From positions 229,595-293,594 of the forward strand of contig NZNT01000025.1 of assembly GCA_002695005.1 (NCBI GenBank): a stretch of DNA of 64,000 nt, read 5' to 3'. The notes below the pieces were generated by a model. The model made no database searches. It was not told the DNA's origin and worked only from the letters and a program-made list of their open reading frames with translations. This document shows, piece after piece, positions 43,079 through 50,514 of this stretch. Made by a program: the position numbers and the translations under genes. Numbering within the stretch: position 1 is the first letter of the stretch; each line of letters opens with the position of its first letter. Source of the DNA: Maritimibacter sp. Its GTDB lineage: Bacteria > Pseudomonadota > Alphaproteobacteria > Rhodobacterales > Rhodobacteraceae.

Positions 43079-44242
43079 TCAGGGTGTCAGGCGGCTTGCG
43101 ACCAGCGACAGGTTGTTCACGCTGTCCGTTCCGAGGCCAACGAGGGTCAGGAACTTCTGCAATTCGGTCGACGGTGCGCCGGAGACATAGAGGATGTCGT
43201 CCTCGAGCACGTCGAACCGCTTGGCGAGGAACAGGGTGTTCGGGTCACGTAGGTTCGCCCGGTAGACCACGTTGACGTAGCCGTTCGGGTTGGCGATCGG
43301 GAAGGTCGGGTCGAGCTTGCGGGCAAGCGAGGCATGTTCGCGGCGCAGCAGGAACACGCCACCCGGATCGGACAGCACGTTGATGAGGCCGCCGGCCTTG
43401 GCCACGGCTTTCTCAAGCGTGATGCCGGAGGTCGGAAAATCGACGAGCGTGTTGCGGCCCGTGGCGCCCAGCGCGGTGAAAATCTTGACCTCGCGCACGA
43501 CGGTGATGGTGTCGCCGGCGCGGGCATAGATGTTCTCGCTCGGGTTCTTGATGAGCTTGCCCATCGCGATGGACAGCGTGTGGCCGCCGCGCGACAGGGT
43601 GACGACCGTTTCATCGGTAGGGCTGCGCGCGCCACCGGCCGCGGCGATGACATCGAGGATGCGGTCGCCTGCCTGCGTGAGGGGAATGCGCCGCCCGTTC
43701 ACCACTTCGCCGGTCACGGTCACGGTGTTGGAGACGTTCTGGTTCACCGAGACGATGGCCTGCGGCTCGATCGCCTTGCCCTGAAGCGCCTCGACGATCT
43801 TGGCCTCGGCTTCCGACAGCATCAGCCCTGCCACAGTGACCCGGCCCGCGTAGGGAATGGTGATCGCCCCGTCCCGCTCGACGACCTGTGCCGGGATACC
43901 CGTGGCGCGCGAGCCGCTGGCCCCCGGTGCGCCGGTGGCGAAGAGCCCGCCGCCGTTGGCCTCCCAGATCGACACGCTCACCGCGTCGCCCACGCCGATC
44001 CGGTACTGTCCGGCGCCGCGGTAGGCGCCCCCGAGGCTGCCGAAGCTGGGCGCGCCGCGCCCTTCGAGCAGCTTGACGGTGCGCGGGGTGAGGTCCGCCA
44101 CGATGAATCCTTCGGCGGTGGCCGAGGGCGTGCGGTTCTCTTCCATGTCGAAGGCGGCCGTGGTCGGGCCCTGGTTCGGAAGGATGGTGCAGGCGCCGAG
44201 AAACAGCGACAGGATGAGCGGCAGGAGGCGTGTCAGGGTCAT
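43079..44242 (-). CDS. Polysaccharide export outer-membrane lipoprotein (Wza type)
   Basis: A 387-residue protein with a lipoprotein signal ending LFLGAC (lipid-modified Cys18). The Poly_export domain (AGQYRIGVGDAVSVSIWEA) and two or three SLBB beta-grasp repeats (VTVTGEVVNGRRIPLTQAGD, FTALGATGRNTLVDFPTSGI) follow. Such proteins form the outer-membrane channel for capsule or exopolysaccharide. No other export or synthesis genes (Wzc, Wzy) are adjacent. Its ATG overlaps the stop of a small upstream ORF. Confidence 0.92.
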   Translation of the reverse strand: MTLTRLLPLILSLFLGACTILPNQGPTTAAFDMEENRTPSATAEGFIVADLTPRTVKLLEGRGAPSFGSLGGAYRGAGQYRIGVGDAVSVSIWEANGGGLFATGAPGASGSRATGIPAQVVERDGAITIPYAGRVTVAGLMLSEAEAKIVEALQGKAIEPQAIVSVNQNVSNTVTVTGEVVNGRRIPLTQAGDRILDVIAAAGGARSPTDETVVTLSRGGHTLSIAMGKLIKNPSENIYARAGDTITVVREVKIFTALGATGRNTLVDFPTSGITLEKAVAKAGGLINVLSDPGGVFLLRREHASLARKLDPTFPIANPNGYVNVVYRANLRDPNTLFLAKRFDVLEDDILYVSGAPSTELQKFLTLVGLGTDSVNNLSLVASRLTP

Positions 44243-44343
44243 GCAGTCTTCCGCAGTGCCGACGCCGTGGGCGAATCGCGGCCGGGGGCCGGAAAATCGC
44301 GACGTAGCAGGGTGTTCGTTGTGTCGTTCTGGTCGGTGCTCAT
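44239..44343 (-). CDS. 34-codon small ORF coupled to the wza-type gene
   Basis: The peptide begins MSTDQNDTTNTLLRRDFPAP and is hydrophilic and basic toward its end. GGGGGG stands 6 nt before the ATG, and its TGA overlaps the wza-type ATG (ATGA). An in-frame ATG lies 6 nt upstream. It may be a leader peptide controlling translation of the exporter. No family recognised; conservation must decide. Confidence 0.45.
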   Translation of the reverse strand: MSTDQNDTTNTLLRRDFPAPGRDSPTASALRKTA

Positions 44344-44482
44344 GACCATCCCCCCGGATATCACCGGGGTTATGTGACAGGATTTTCCGGGGTTGGCAAT
44401 TGCCGCGCGCCGCCGTTTGGCCAAGGGTTTCATCCCCGCAACAGGCCGCCGTCAGGACGGCCCGTGGCGGGCGGGTTCGCGC

Positions 44483-44908
44483 CTATCGCAGCACCCCGCG
44501 CCGCGTCATCGCGCGTGCATAAAGCCAGAGCCCGAGCGCCACGATGATGATGGCGGCGGTGAAGGCGAGCGAGCCGGGCCCCATCATGTCGACAAGCGTC
44601 GTGCCCATGCTGGAAATGGAGTGGAGCGTGTTGCCGATCAGACCGATCAGCGACAGCACGAAGGCCAGCTGCGCGAAGCCCGAGCGCAGGAGCAGCAGGA
44701 CCGACCCGATGATCGCCCCCCAGACGCCCAGCGCCCAGAACACCTCGGCCCAAAGCGGGAAGCTCGAATACCATTCGCGCTGCGCCTCGGTCATCACGCC
44801 GAGGTAACTTTCCGCGCTGAAATGGGCCAAGACCCAGTCATAGGCCCCGCCCGCGTTCCACAGGAGCGACAGAACGCCCACGACCCACAGATGCCAAGGT
44901 GTCTTCAT
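44483..44908 (-). CDS. Small integral membrane protein, four helices
   Basis: A 141-residue protein with four clear transmembrane segments (about 5-25, 53-73, 77-100, 112-132) and a short basic C-terminus. A conserved-looking LWNAGGAYDWVLA opening is seen in uncharacterised membrane proteins of marine alphaproteobacteria. GGGGAGGGGA lies upstream of its ATG. It stands alone between the exporter gene and the sirtuin. Function unknown. Confidence 0.8.
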   Translation of the reverse strand: MKTPWHLWVVGVLSLLWNAGGAYDWVLAHFSAESYLGVMTEAQREWYSSFPLWAEVFWALGVWGAIIGSVLLLLRSGFAQLAFVLSLIGLIGNTLHSISSMGTTLVDMMGPGSLAFTAAIIIVALGLWLYARAMTRRGVLR

Positions 44909-44980
44909 CGTCCCCTCCCCCTATTATCCGACGATCCTTGCCGCTGGACCCGCGCCGGTCAAGCGTCCTAGGGTCCGGCC

Positions 44981-45670
44981 ATGAGCATCGTCATTCTGAC
45001 AGGCGCCGGGATTTCGGCGGAAAGCGGTTTGGGCACGTTTCGCGATGAGGACGGGCTTTGGACGAAATACGATCTGAACGAAGTGGCCACGCCCGAGGGG
45101 TTCGCGCGCAATCCGGCGCTGGTGCAGGACTTCTACAACGCCCGGCGCGCCAATTGCCGGGGTGCCTCTCCCAACGCGGCGCATCACGCGCTCGGCCGTC
45201 TGGTCGCGGCGCGGCCCGATACGGTTGTCGTGACGCAGAACGTGGATGACCTGCACGAACGCGGCGGGGTGACGGACGTGATCCACATGCATGGGGAGCT
45301 GTTCCGAGCGCTCTGCGCGGCCTGCGATCACCGCTGGGATGCGCCTGAGGAGATGTCGGTGAGCGCCCCCTGCCCCGCCTGCGGCGCACCCGCGACCCGG
45401 CCCGATGTCGTGTGGTTCGGCGAGATGCCCTATCACATGGAGCGGATCTTCGACGCGCTGGAACGGGCCACGCTTTTCGTCGCGATCGGCACGTCCGGCA
45501 GCGTCTATCCCGCCGCCGGATTCGTGGGCGAGGCGCGGGCCAACCGGGTGGAGACGCTGGAGCTCAACCTCGAACCCAGCGATGTGGGCGGACAGTTCGA
45601 CGCGGGCCGTTACGGACCCGCGTCTGAGATCGTGCCGCTCTGGGTCGACGAGGTGCTGGGCGCCCGCTGA
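44981..45670 (+). CDS. cobB: NAD-dependent protein deacylase (sirtuin, CobB type)
   Basis: A 229-residue class-III sirtuin. NAD-binding TGAGISAESGLGTFRDEDGL (7-26), TQNVDDLHERGG, catalytic His104 (HMHGELF) and a zinc site of two CxxC pairs (Cys112/115 and Cys131/134). Tyr52 and Arg55 in FYNARR match the residues that let SIRT5/CobB remove succinyl or malonyl groups, so desuccinylation as well as deacetylation is expected. It is convergent with the copper gene pair. Confidence 0.93.
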   Translation: MSIVILTGAGISAESGLGTFRDEDGLWTKYDLNEVATPEGFARNPALVQDFYNARRANCRGASPNAAHHALGRLVAARPDTVVVTQNVDDLHERGGVTDVIHMHGELFRALCAACDHRWDAPEEMSVSAPCPACGAPATRPDVVWFGEMPYHMERIFDALERATLFVAIGTSGSVYPAAGFVGEARANRVETLELNLEPSDVGGQFDAGRYGPASEIVPLWVDEVLGAR

Positions 45671-45683
45671 CCCGGACGTCGGC

Positions 45684-46172
45684 TCAGTTGGAGGCGCCCA
45701 TGTTGCCGTGGTTCATGGCACCCATCCCGGCCTCGCCCGGCTTGCGGTCGTTGTCGACGGTGATCTCGACCGCGACCTCGCCTGCCTTCTCAAAAACCAG
45801 CGTGACGTCGAGCGTCTCGCCGTTCTCGAAGCCGTCGGTCAGGCCCATGAACATGACATGGTCTCCGCCGCGTTTGAGCATGTGCTCGCTACCGGCGGCG
45901 ACCGGGATGCCGCCTTCGATCTGAACCATGCGCATCACGCCTTCGTCGTTGGCGATATGGGTGTGCAGTTCGACTTTCTTCGCGGCGTCCGAGCGCACGC
46001 CGATAAGCGTGTCGTCCTCGTCGCCGGTGTTTGCGAGCATGAAGAAGGCGGCCCCGGCGAGGGCATTCGCGCCCGCGGACCGTGCATAAGCGTCGTGGAT
46101 TTCGATCTCGCTCCCGGCGATGGCGGGCATGGCGAGGGTGGCGGCGATGGCCGCGATGATGGTGCGTTTCAT
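45684..46172 (-). CDS. Periplasmic copper chaperone PCu(A)C
   Basis: A 162-residue secreted protein, signal peptide cut near Ala19 (AMPAIA). The H-X-M copper motif is present: His in VELHTHI, Met in VMRMVQI, then HVMFMGL, spaced as in PCu(A)C. A C-terminal tail MNHGNMGASN adds Met/His that could bind copper. It delivers Cu(I) to cytochrome oxidase with Sco proteins. It follows a small cysteine-bearing protein gene in the same operon (35-nt gap). Confidence 0.9.
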   Translation of the reverse strand: MKRTIIAAIAATLAMPAIAGSEIEIHDAYARSAGANALAGAAFFMLANTGDEDDTLIGVRSDAAKKVELHTHIANDEGVMRMVQIEGGIPVAAGSEHMLKRGGDHVMFMGLTDGFENGETLDVTLVFEKAGEVAVEITVDNDRKPGEAGMGAMNHGNMGASN

Positions 46173-46206
46173 TGTCGTGTCTCCTGATGTGATCTGAAAG
46201 GTGGGG

Positions 46207-46545
46207 TCAGATCGTCAGGGGCGGCCCCCGCGCCGCCGGCGTCACCTCCTCACGCGAGGCGGGAATGGCGCGTGCCGAGGGCGCAGGCAGGGCCACGCGC
46301 CGCAGTTCGGGCGCCGGCAGGGGGGGCGCCGAGAACGCCGCGGCGAAGATCGAATGACCCTCAGGGCAGACGTCCACGTTCTCCACGGGTTCCCCGTCCG
46401 GGCCGATCGTGATGGTCGTCACGCCAACCCCGGAACAGATCACGATATCCGTGCCCACGGGCATCGGCACACCCTTGGCCCCGGCGAGGACAACCCCCGA
46501 CAGGACGAGCGCGAGCGCCATGATTATGGACGTGATCCGGTGCAT
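46207..46545 (-). CDS. Small secreted or membrane-anchored protein beside the copper chaperone (DUF2946-like)
   Basis: A 112-residue protein with an N-terminal hydrophobic segment, then VICSGVGVTTITIGPDGEPV and DVCPEGH, placing two cysteines as in DUF2946 proteins that accompany copper genes. The C-terminal third is Pro/Ala-rich. Assignment to DUF2946 is from memory of its pattern and is not certain. It precedes the PCu(A)C gene in the same direction. Confidence 0.72.
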   Translation of the reverse strand: MHRITSIIMALALVLSGVVLAGAKGVPMPVGTDIVICSGVGVTTITIGPDGEPVENVDVCPEGHSIFAAAFSAPPLPAPELRRVALPAPSARAIPASREEVTPAARGPPLTI

Positions 46546-46662
46546 CGCATGACACCTATATCCGGCGCGGGGACCGGGCAAGGCGCCGTTTGTCGCGGCT
46601 GGCGCGTGGCCATCCGGCGCGGGGGCGGTTAGGGTAGGCTCACACCAACAGAGGGGACGACC

Positions 46663-47676
46663 ATGACCGGCCTGACCGAAGCCGAGGACATTTCCGATAT
46701 CGCTTTCGCCTACATGGGCTCGCGCGCGCTCTTCGCCGCGATCCGGTTCGACATCTTCACGGCGCTGGCGGACGGCCCGTTGCAGGCCGCAGTGCTGGCG
46801 GAGAAAGCCGGATTGCCGGTGGAACGCTGCCGGACGCTGATGACCGCGCTCACCGGGCTGGGCCTGACGACGGTGGATGGCGCGGGGCGTTTCGCCAATT
46901 CGGCCGCGGCCGACGCCTTCCTCGTGAAAGGCGCGAAATACGACTTTTCGGACTACCTCGAACGGCAGGTCGGGCAGCAGATGTATCCGCTGATGGACCA
47001 GATCGACGCGGCGTTGACCGGCGATCTTGCCGAGGACGCGACCGATTCCTACGACACCTGGTTTTCCGACCCCGAACAGGCGCGGCTCTACTCCGAAAGC
47101 CAGCACGCGGGCTCACTCGGCCCGGCGCGGGGGCTTGCGAAACGGGTGGACCTGTCGGACGTGCGCCGCCTTCTGGATGTCGGTGGCGGCACGGGGGCCT
47201 TCGCCATCACCCTTTGCAAGGCGAACCCGAAGCTCACGGCGACCGTCATCGACTTTCCCAATGTCGCCGCGCTGGGCGAAGGGTATGTCGCCGAGGCGGG
47301 GCTGAGCGACCGTATCACCTATCGCCACGCCAATGCGCTGGAGGGCGACTGGCCCGACGAACAGGATGCGATCCTCATGTCCTACCTGTTCTCGGGCGTG
47401 CCGGACCATACGCACGAGGGGCTGATCGCCCGCGCCTTCGACCACCTCGCACCGGGCGGGCGGCTTCTTATCCATGACTTCGTGGTGGATGCGGACCTGA
47501 CCGGGCCCAAGAACACGGCGCTCTGGCAGCTCCAGCACACGGCCTTCACGCCCGAGGCCCGGTCGCTCGACGATGGATGGCTGGCCGAGGCCATGACGAA
47601 GGCGGGCTTCGCGGATGTCACGGTCGGCCCGCTCATTCCGGGCATGACCAAGCTCGCCACGGGCCACCGCCCCTGA
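46663..47676 (+). CDS. O-methyltransferase family 2 (acetylserotonin/BchU-CrtF-like)
   Basis: A 337-residue SAM-dependent O-methyltransferase with an N-terminal winged-helix dimerisation domain (EKAGLPVERCRTLMTALTGL) and the SAM motif LLDVGGGTGAFAITLCKANP (about 169). LAPGGRLLIHDFVVDADLTG and the HTAFTP segment precede the C-terminus. The same fold is used in carotenoid, bacteriochlorophyll and quinone methylation; without pigment genes nearby the substrate stays open. GAGGGGACG precedes the ATG. Confidence 0.85.
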   Translation: MTGLTEAEDISDIAFAYMGSRALFAAIRFDIFTALADGPLQAAVLAEKAGLPVERCRTLMTALTGLGLTTVDGAGRFANSAAADAFLVKGAKYDFSDYLERQVGQQMYPLMDQIDAALTGDLAEDATDSYDTWFSDPEQARLYSESQHAGSLGPARGLAKRVDLSDVRRLLDVGGGTGAFAITLCKANPKLTATVIDFPNVAALGEGYVAEAGLSDRITYRHANALEGDWPDEQDAILMSYLFSGVPDHTHEGLIARAFDHLAPGGRLLIHDFVVDADLTGPKNTALWQLQHTAFTPEARSLDDGWLAEAMTKAGFADVTVGPLIPGMTKLATGHRP

Positions 47677-47681
47677 TCTTC

Positions 47682-47800
47682 CCTGCGCCCAAATAGTTCG
47701 AAAGGGGAGACGCGTCCGGGGGAGGCTGGCCTCCCCCCGCCGCGACGTCCCGGCGCAGCCGGGGCGGCGCAAAACCTGCGCGCGCGTCAGCGCGCTCCTT
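47682..47800 (+). repeat. Dispersed intergenic repeat, copy B
   Basis: The sequence runs CTTCCCTGCGCCCAAATAGT, then a GGGGGAGG/CCTCCCCC hairpin with loop CTGG (47718-47737), then GGGGCGGCGCAAAACCTGCG. The hairpin and the later segment match copy C at 57471. It follows the methyltransferase stop. Confidence 0.75.
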
Positions 47801-47816
47801 TCGACAGCGCCCGGGA

Positions 47817-47846
47817 ACGACAAAGGCCCCGCCCTGGGGCGAGGCC
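47817..47846 (-). terminator. Terminator of rpmB
   Basis: On the reverse strand a 9-bp stem GGCCTCGCC/GGCGGGGCC (one T-G pair) with loop CCAG is followed by TTTGTCG, 24 nt after the L28 stop codon. Confidence 0.8.
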
Positions 47847-47869
47847 ATTCATCACGAACGCGGTGAGGA

Positions 47870-48157
47870 TCAGGCGGAAGCCTGGGCCTTCGCGATCTCT
47901 TTCTTGACCTTCAGCGCCTTGGCCGAAAGCTCGGCGTCCTTGGCCTTCGCCAGGAACTTGTCGAGCCCGCCGCGGTGATCGACCGTGCGCAGGGCCGAGG
48001 CCGAGATGCGCAGCTTGATCGGCCGACCGAGGGTCTCGGACACGAGCGAAACGTCGTTCAGGTTCGGCAGGAAGCGACGCCGGGTCCTGTTGTTGGCGTG
48101 GCTGACGTTGTTTCCAACGGCGGGGCCTTTGCCGGTCAGTTCGCAGACACGCGACAT
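47870..48157 (-). CDS. rpmB: 50S ribosomal protein L28
   Basis: A 95-residue L28: [60 protein letters not shown]. Only one of the cysteines of the zinc form is present, so this is the zinc-free type. It is a single-gene unit with its own terminator. Confidence 0.97.
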   Translation of the reverse strand: MSRVCELTGKGPAVGNNVSHANNRTRRRFLPNLNDVSLVSETLGRPIKLRISASALRTVDHRGGLDKFLAKAKDAELSAKALKVKKEIAKAQASA

Positions 48158-48542
48158 GGGTTCATCCTCATCTTCGGGCAGTTTCCAGCGGCGTTTTCGC
48201 GCCGTCTCCGGACTTGCCAGTCAATACAAAGGGACGCCGCACGCGCAGCGCCCTGAATTCCGTTCGGGGGCAATATGCGCTTTTCCGCGGTGCGTCAAGT
48301 GAGTCGCCCCCCTGAAAGAAGGGGTTTGCGGCCCCTTTTCGCGCAGCGTCCGGCCCGCGTCCTGCCAACGGATCGGGCGCGGGCGCCCGTTCGGGTTGCA
48401 CATGCACAGGCAGCTTCGGGCCAACCGGCACACGTTTTCGCGGTTTTCTAAAAAAAAACATCGTAAGCAGGTGGCTTTTTCGATAGGCTTTTCTGCGTCT
48501 GCACTACGCATTTTAATTCTTATTCCGCGTCAGGAGCTATCC
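48158..48542. other. 385-nt divergent region between rpmB and the radical SAM gene
   Basis: No protein or RNA gene is recognisable. It contains a perfect 6-bp hairpin AAGGGG/CCCCTT (48319-48337), flanked by T-rich bases, about 160 nt before rpmB, and an A-rich, low-GC stretch (48448-48530) probably holding the radical SAM promoter. No cobalamin riboswitch signature was seen. Confidence 0.5.
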
Positions 48543-50213
48543 ATGCCGGGAACCACGCCGAACGTCCTTCTGGTCTATCCCAAGTTTTCGAACACGTCGT
48601 TCTGGAATTTCCTCGAGACATGTGACCTCGCCGGTGCGAAATATCCCGCGCCGCCGCTGGGCCTCATCACGGTCGCCGCCATGCTGCCGGGGGACTGGCC
48701 GGTGCGGCTGATTGACATGAACACGCAGGAGCTGAACGACGAAGACATCGACTGGGCGGACATGGTGATGTTCTCCGGCATGATCTCGCAGCAGCCCCAC
48801 CTTCTGAAGGAAGCCGCACGCTGCAAGGAACGGGGCAAGGTCACGGTCGTCGGCGGACCGGACGTGAGCTCTCACCCCGAGGTCTATGCTGACCTCGATA
48901 TCCGCGTCATCGGCGAGGCCGAGGGTGTTCTGGACGAGGTGATCGAAGCCTGGAAGGGTGGCATGCGTGAGGGCGAGTTCCGCGCGCCGCTGCACACCGT
49001 GGACGTCACGACCACGCCGGTGCCGCGCTATGACCTGCTCAAGCTGGACGATTACCTGATGATCAACGTGCAGCTCAGCCGGGGCTGTCCGTTCCTGTGC
49101 GAATTCTGCGACATCATCGAGCTGTTCGGGCGCAAGCCGCGCACCAAGATGGAGACGCAGATCCTGGGCGAACTCGACCGGCTGTATGAGCTGGGCTACC
49201 GCGGCCATGTCGATTTCGTGGACGACAACCTTATCGGCAACAAGAAATCCGTGAAGGCGTTTCTGCCCAAGCTGATCGAGTGGCAGAAGAAAAACGGCTT
49301 CCCGTTCGAGTTTTCGACCGAAGCCTCGCTCAACCTCGCCGACGACCCCGAGTTTCTGGGCATGATGCGCGACGCCGGGTTCTTCACCTGCTTCGTGGGG
49401 ATCGAGAGCCCGGATCCGGATGTCCTCATCGCGATGAAGAAAAAGCAGAACATCAAGCGCGACATCGCCGAGAGTGTTCACACGATACAGAGCTACGGCA
49501 TCTTCGTGATCGCGGGCTTCATCGTGGGCTTCGACAACGAGAGCGAATATGCCGCGCAGGGCATGATTGAGCTGATCGAGGAAGCCTCGATCCCGGTCGC
49601 GATGGTCGGGCTTCTGACCGCGCTGCCCAACACGCAGCTTCAGCGGCGGCTGGAGAAGGAGGGGCGTCTCGACCCGCTTTACGGCATGTTGGAAAAAGAC
49701 GACGATGGCGACCAGTGCCTGTCGGGTCTCAACTTCGAAACGCTGCGTCCGCGTGCGGATATCCTGTCGGAGTATTACAAGGTGGTCGACACGATCATGT
49801 CGCCCGACTCCTTCTTCAAGCGCGTGCGCAACATGGTCGGGCACCTCGATGTGTCGGGGCCGTCGGGCGACCTGAGCCGCAAGATGCTCCTGAAGGACGC
49901 CAAGCACCTCATCACGTTCTTCTGGAACGCGACGGTCACGCGGCCCGACCTGCGGGGGCATTACTGGAAACTTCTGGCCTATGTCCTGCGGCACAAGCCG
50001 CGGGCGATCAAACATGCGCTTTACTGCGCATCGCTCTATGCCCATCTGGGCAAGTTCAGCGAGATCGTGAAGGTGGAAATGCGCGACCAGATCGCCTTCT
50101 GTCGGGAAAACCCGGACGCGTCGCAGCGCGAGGCCTACTTCCGCAAGATGGACCTTCCGGCCGCGGCCGTGGTCGATGCGCCGGAAGAAGCCGCCATCGC
50201 GGCCGCCGAGTGA
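48543..50213 (+). CDS. B12-binding-domain radical SAM enzyme (HpnP-related, DUF4070)
   Basis: 556 residues. The N-terminal cobalamin-binding domain (NVLLVYPKFSN, YPAPPLGLITVAAML, VVGGPDVSSHPE) is followed by the radical SAM barrel with CPFLCEFC (Cys182, Cys186, Cys189) and DNLIGNKKSVKAFLP. The C-terminal region with NFETLRPRADILSEYYKVVD is DUF4070-like. The family includes hopanoid C-2 methylase HpnP, but key segments differ and no hopanoid genes are near. A C-methylation or similar reaction is likely, substrate unknown. AGGAG precedes the ATG; the region upstream is AT-rich. Confidence 0.85.
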   Translation: MPGTTPNVLLVYPKFSNTSFWNFLETCDLAGAKYPAPPLGLITVAAMLPGDWPVRLIDMNTQELNDEDIDWADMVMFSGMISQQPHLLKEAARCKERGKVTVVGGPDVSSHPEVYADLDIRVIGEAEGVLDEVIEAWKGGMREGEFRAPLHTVDVTTTPVPRYDLLKLDDYLMINVQLSRGCPFLCEFCDIIELFGRKPRTKMETQILGELDRLYELGYRGHVDFVDDNLIGNKKSVKAFLPKLIEWQKKNGFPFEFSTEASLNLADDPEFLGMMRDAGFFTCFVGIESPDPDVLIAMKKKQNIKRDIAESVHTIQSYGIFVIAGFIVGFDNESEYAAQGMIELIEEASIPVAMVGLLTALPNTQLQRRLEKEGRLDPLYGMLEKDDDGDQCLSGLNFETLRPRADILSEYYKVVDTIMSPDSFFKRVRNMVGHLDVSGPSGDLSRKMLLKDAKHLITFFWNATVTRPDLRGHYWKLLAYVLRHKPRAIKHALYCASLYAHLGKFSEIVKVEMRDQIAFCRENPDASQREAYFRKMDLPAAAVVDAPEEAAIAAAE

Positions 50214-50216
50214 CAC

Positions 50217-50236
50217 CGGCGGCCTTCGGGCCGCCG
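50217..50236. terminator. UUCG-type hairpin after the radical SAM gene
   Basis: A perfect 8-bp stem CGGCGGCC/GGCCGCCG around TTCG begins 3 nt after the stop, between convergent genes. A T run is lacking, so it may work with Rho or as a stabiliser. Confidence 0.5.
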
Positions 50237-50247
50237 CCGTCCGGCTT

Positions 50248-50460
50248 TCAGTGAGCTTTCACCTCGGAGGCGAGTTTCAACACACCGTCGCCGTCCTGTT
50301 GTTCAATGAAAAGCGCGGGGTTGTCGTCCGATCCGCCCCGCGTGATCCGGGTACCCTTGAGCTTGCGGGTCACCTTGTGCGTGTAGCGTTTGCGGACGGT
50401 GCCAGAGGCCCGGCCCACGCCCCATTTCCACGATACGGTATCTCCGACGTCGATATTCAT
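50248..50460 (-). CDS. DUF2945/HVA1-type small protein
   Basis: A 70-residue protein, MNIDVGDTVSWKWGVGRASG, then TVRKRYTHKVTRKLKGTRIT and HSP-like end NPALFIEQQDGDGVLKLASE. This TUDOR-like beta-barrel pattern marks the DUF2945 (hypervirulence-associated) family of unknown function, common in alphaproteobacteria. GAGG precedes the ATG. It is followed by the alpha/beta-like gene in the reverse direction upstream. Confidence 0.82.
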   Translation of the reverse strand: MNIDVGDTVSWKWGVGRASGTVRKRYTHKVTRKLKGTRITRGGSDDNPALFIEQQDGDGVLKLASEVKAH

Positions 50461-50514
50461 GCGCGCCTCCTGTGATCGTCTGTCGCAACGCGGCGCGGAG
50501 GGCGGCGGTTCCCG

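Noticed and set aside
48158..48542. Cobalamin riboswitch before the B12-type radical SAM gene
   Set aside because: No B12-box sequence was seen here or upstream of ecm.
48543..50213. Naming the radical SAM gene hpnP
   Set aside because: Only family-level similarity; no hopanoid genes nearby and several segments differ.
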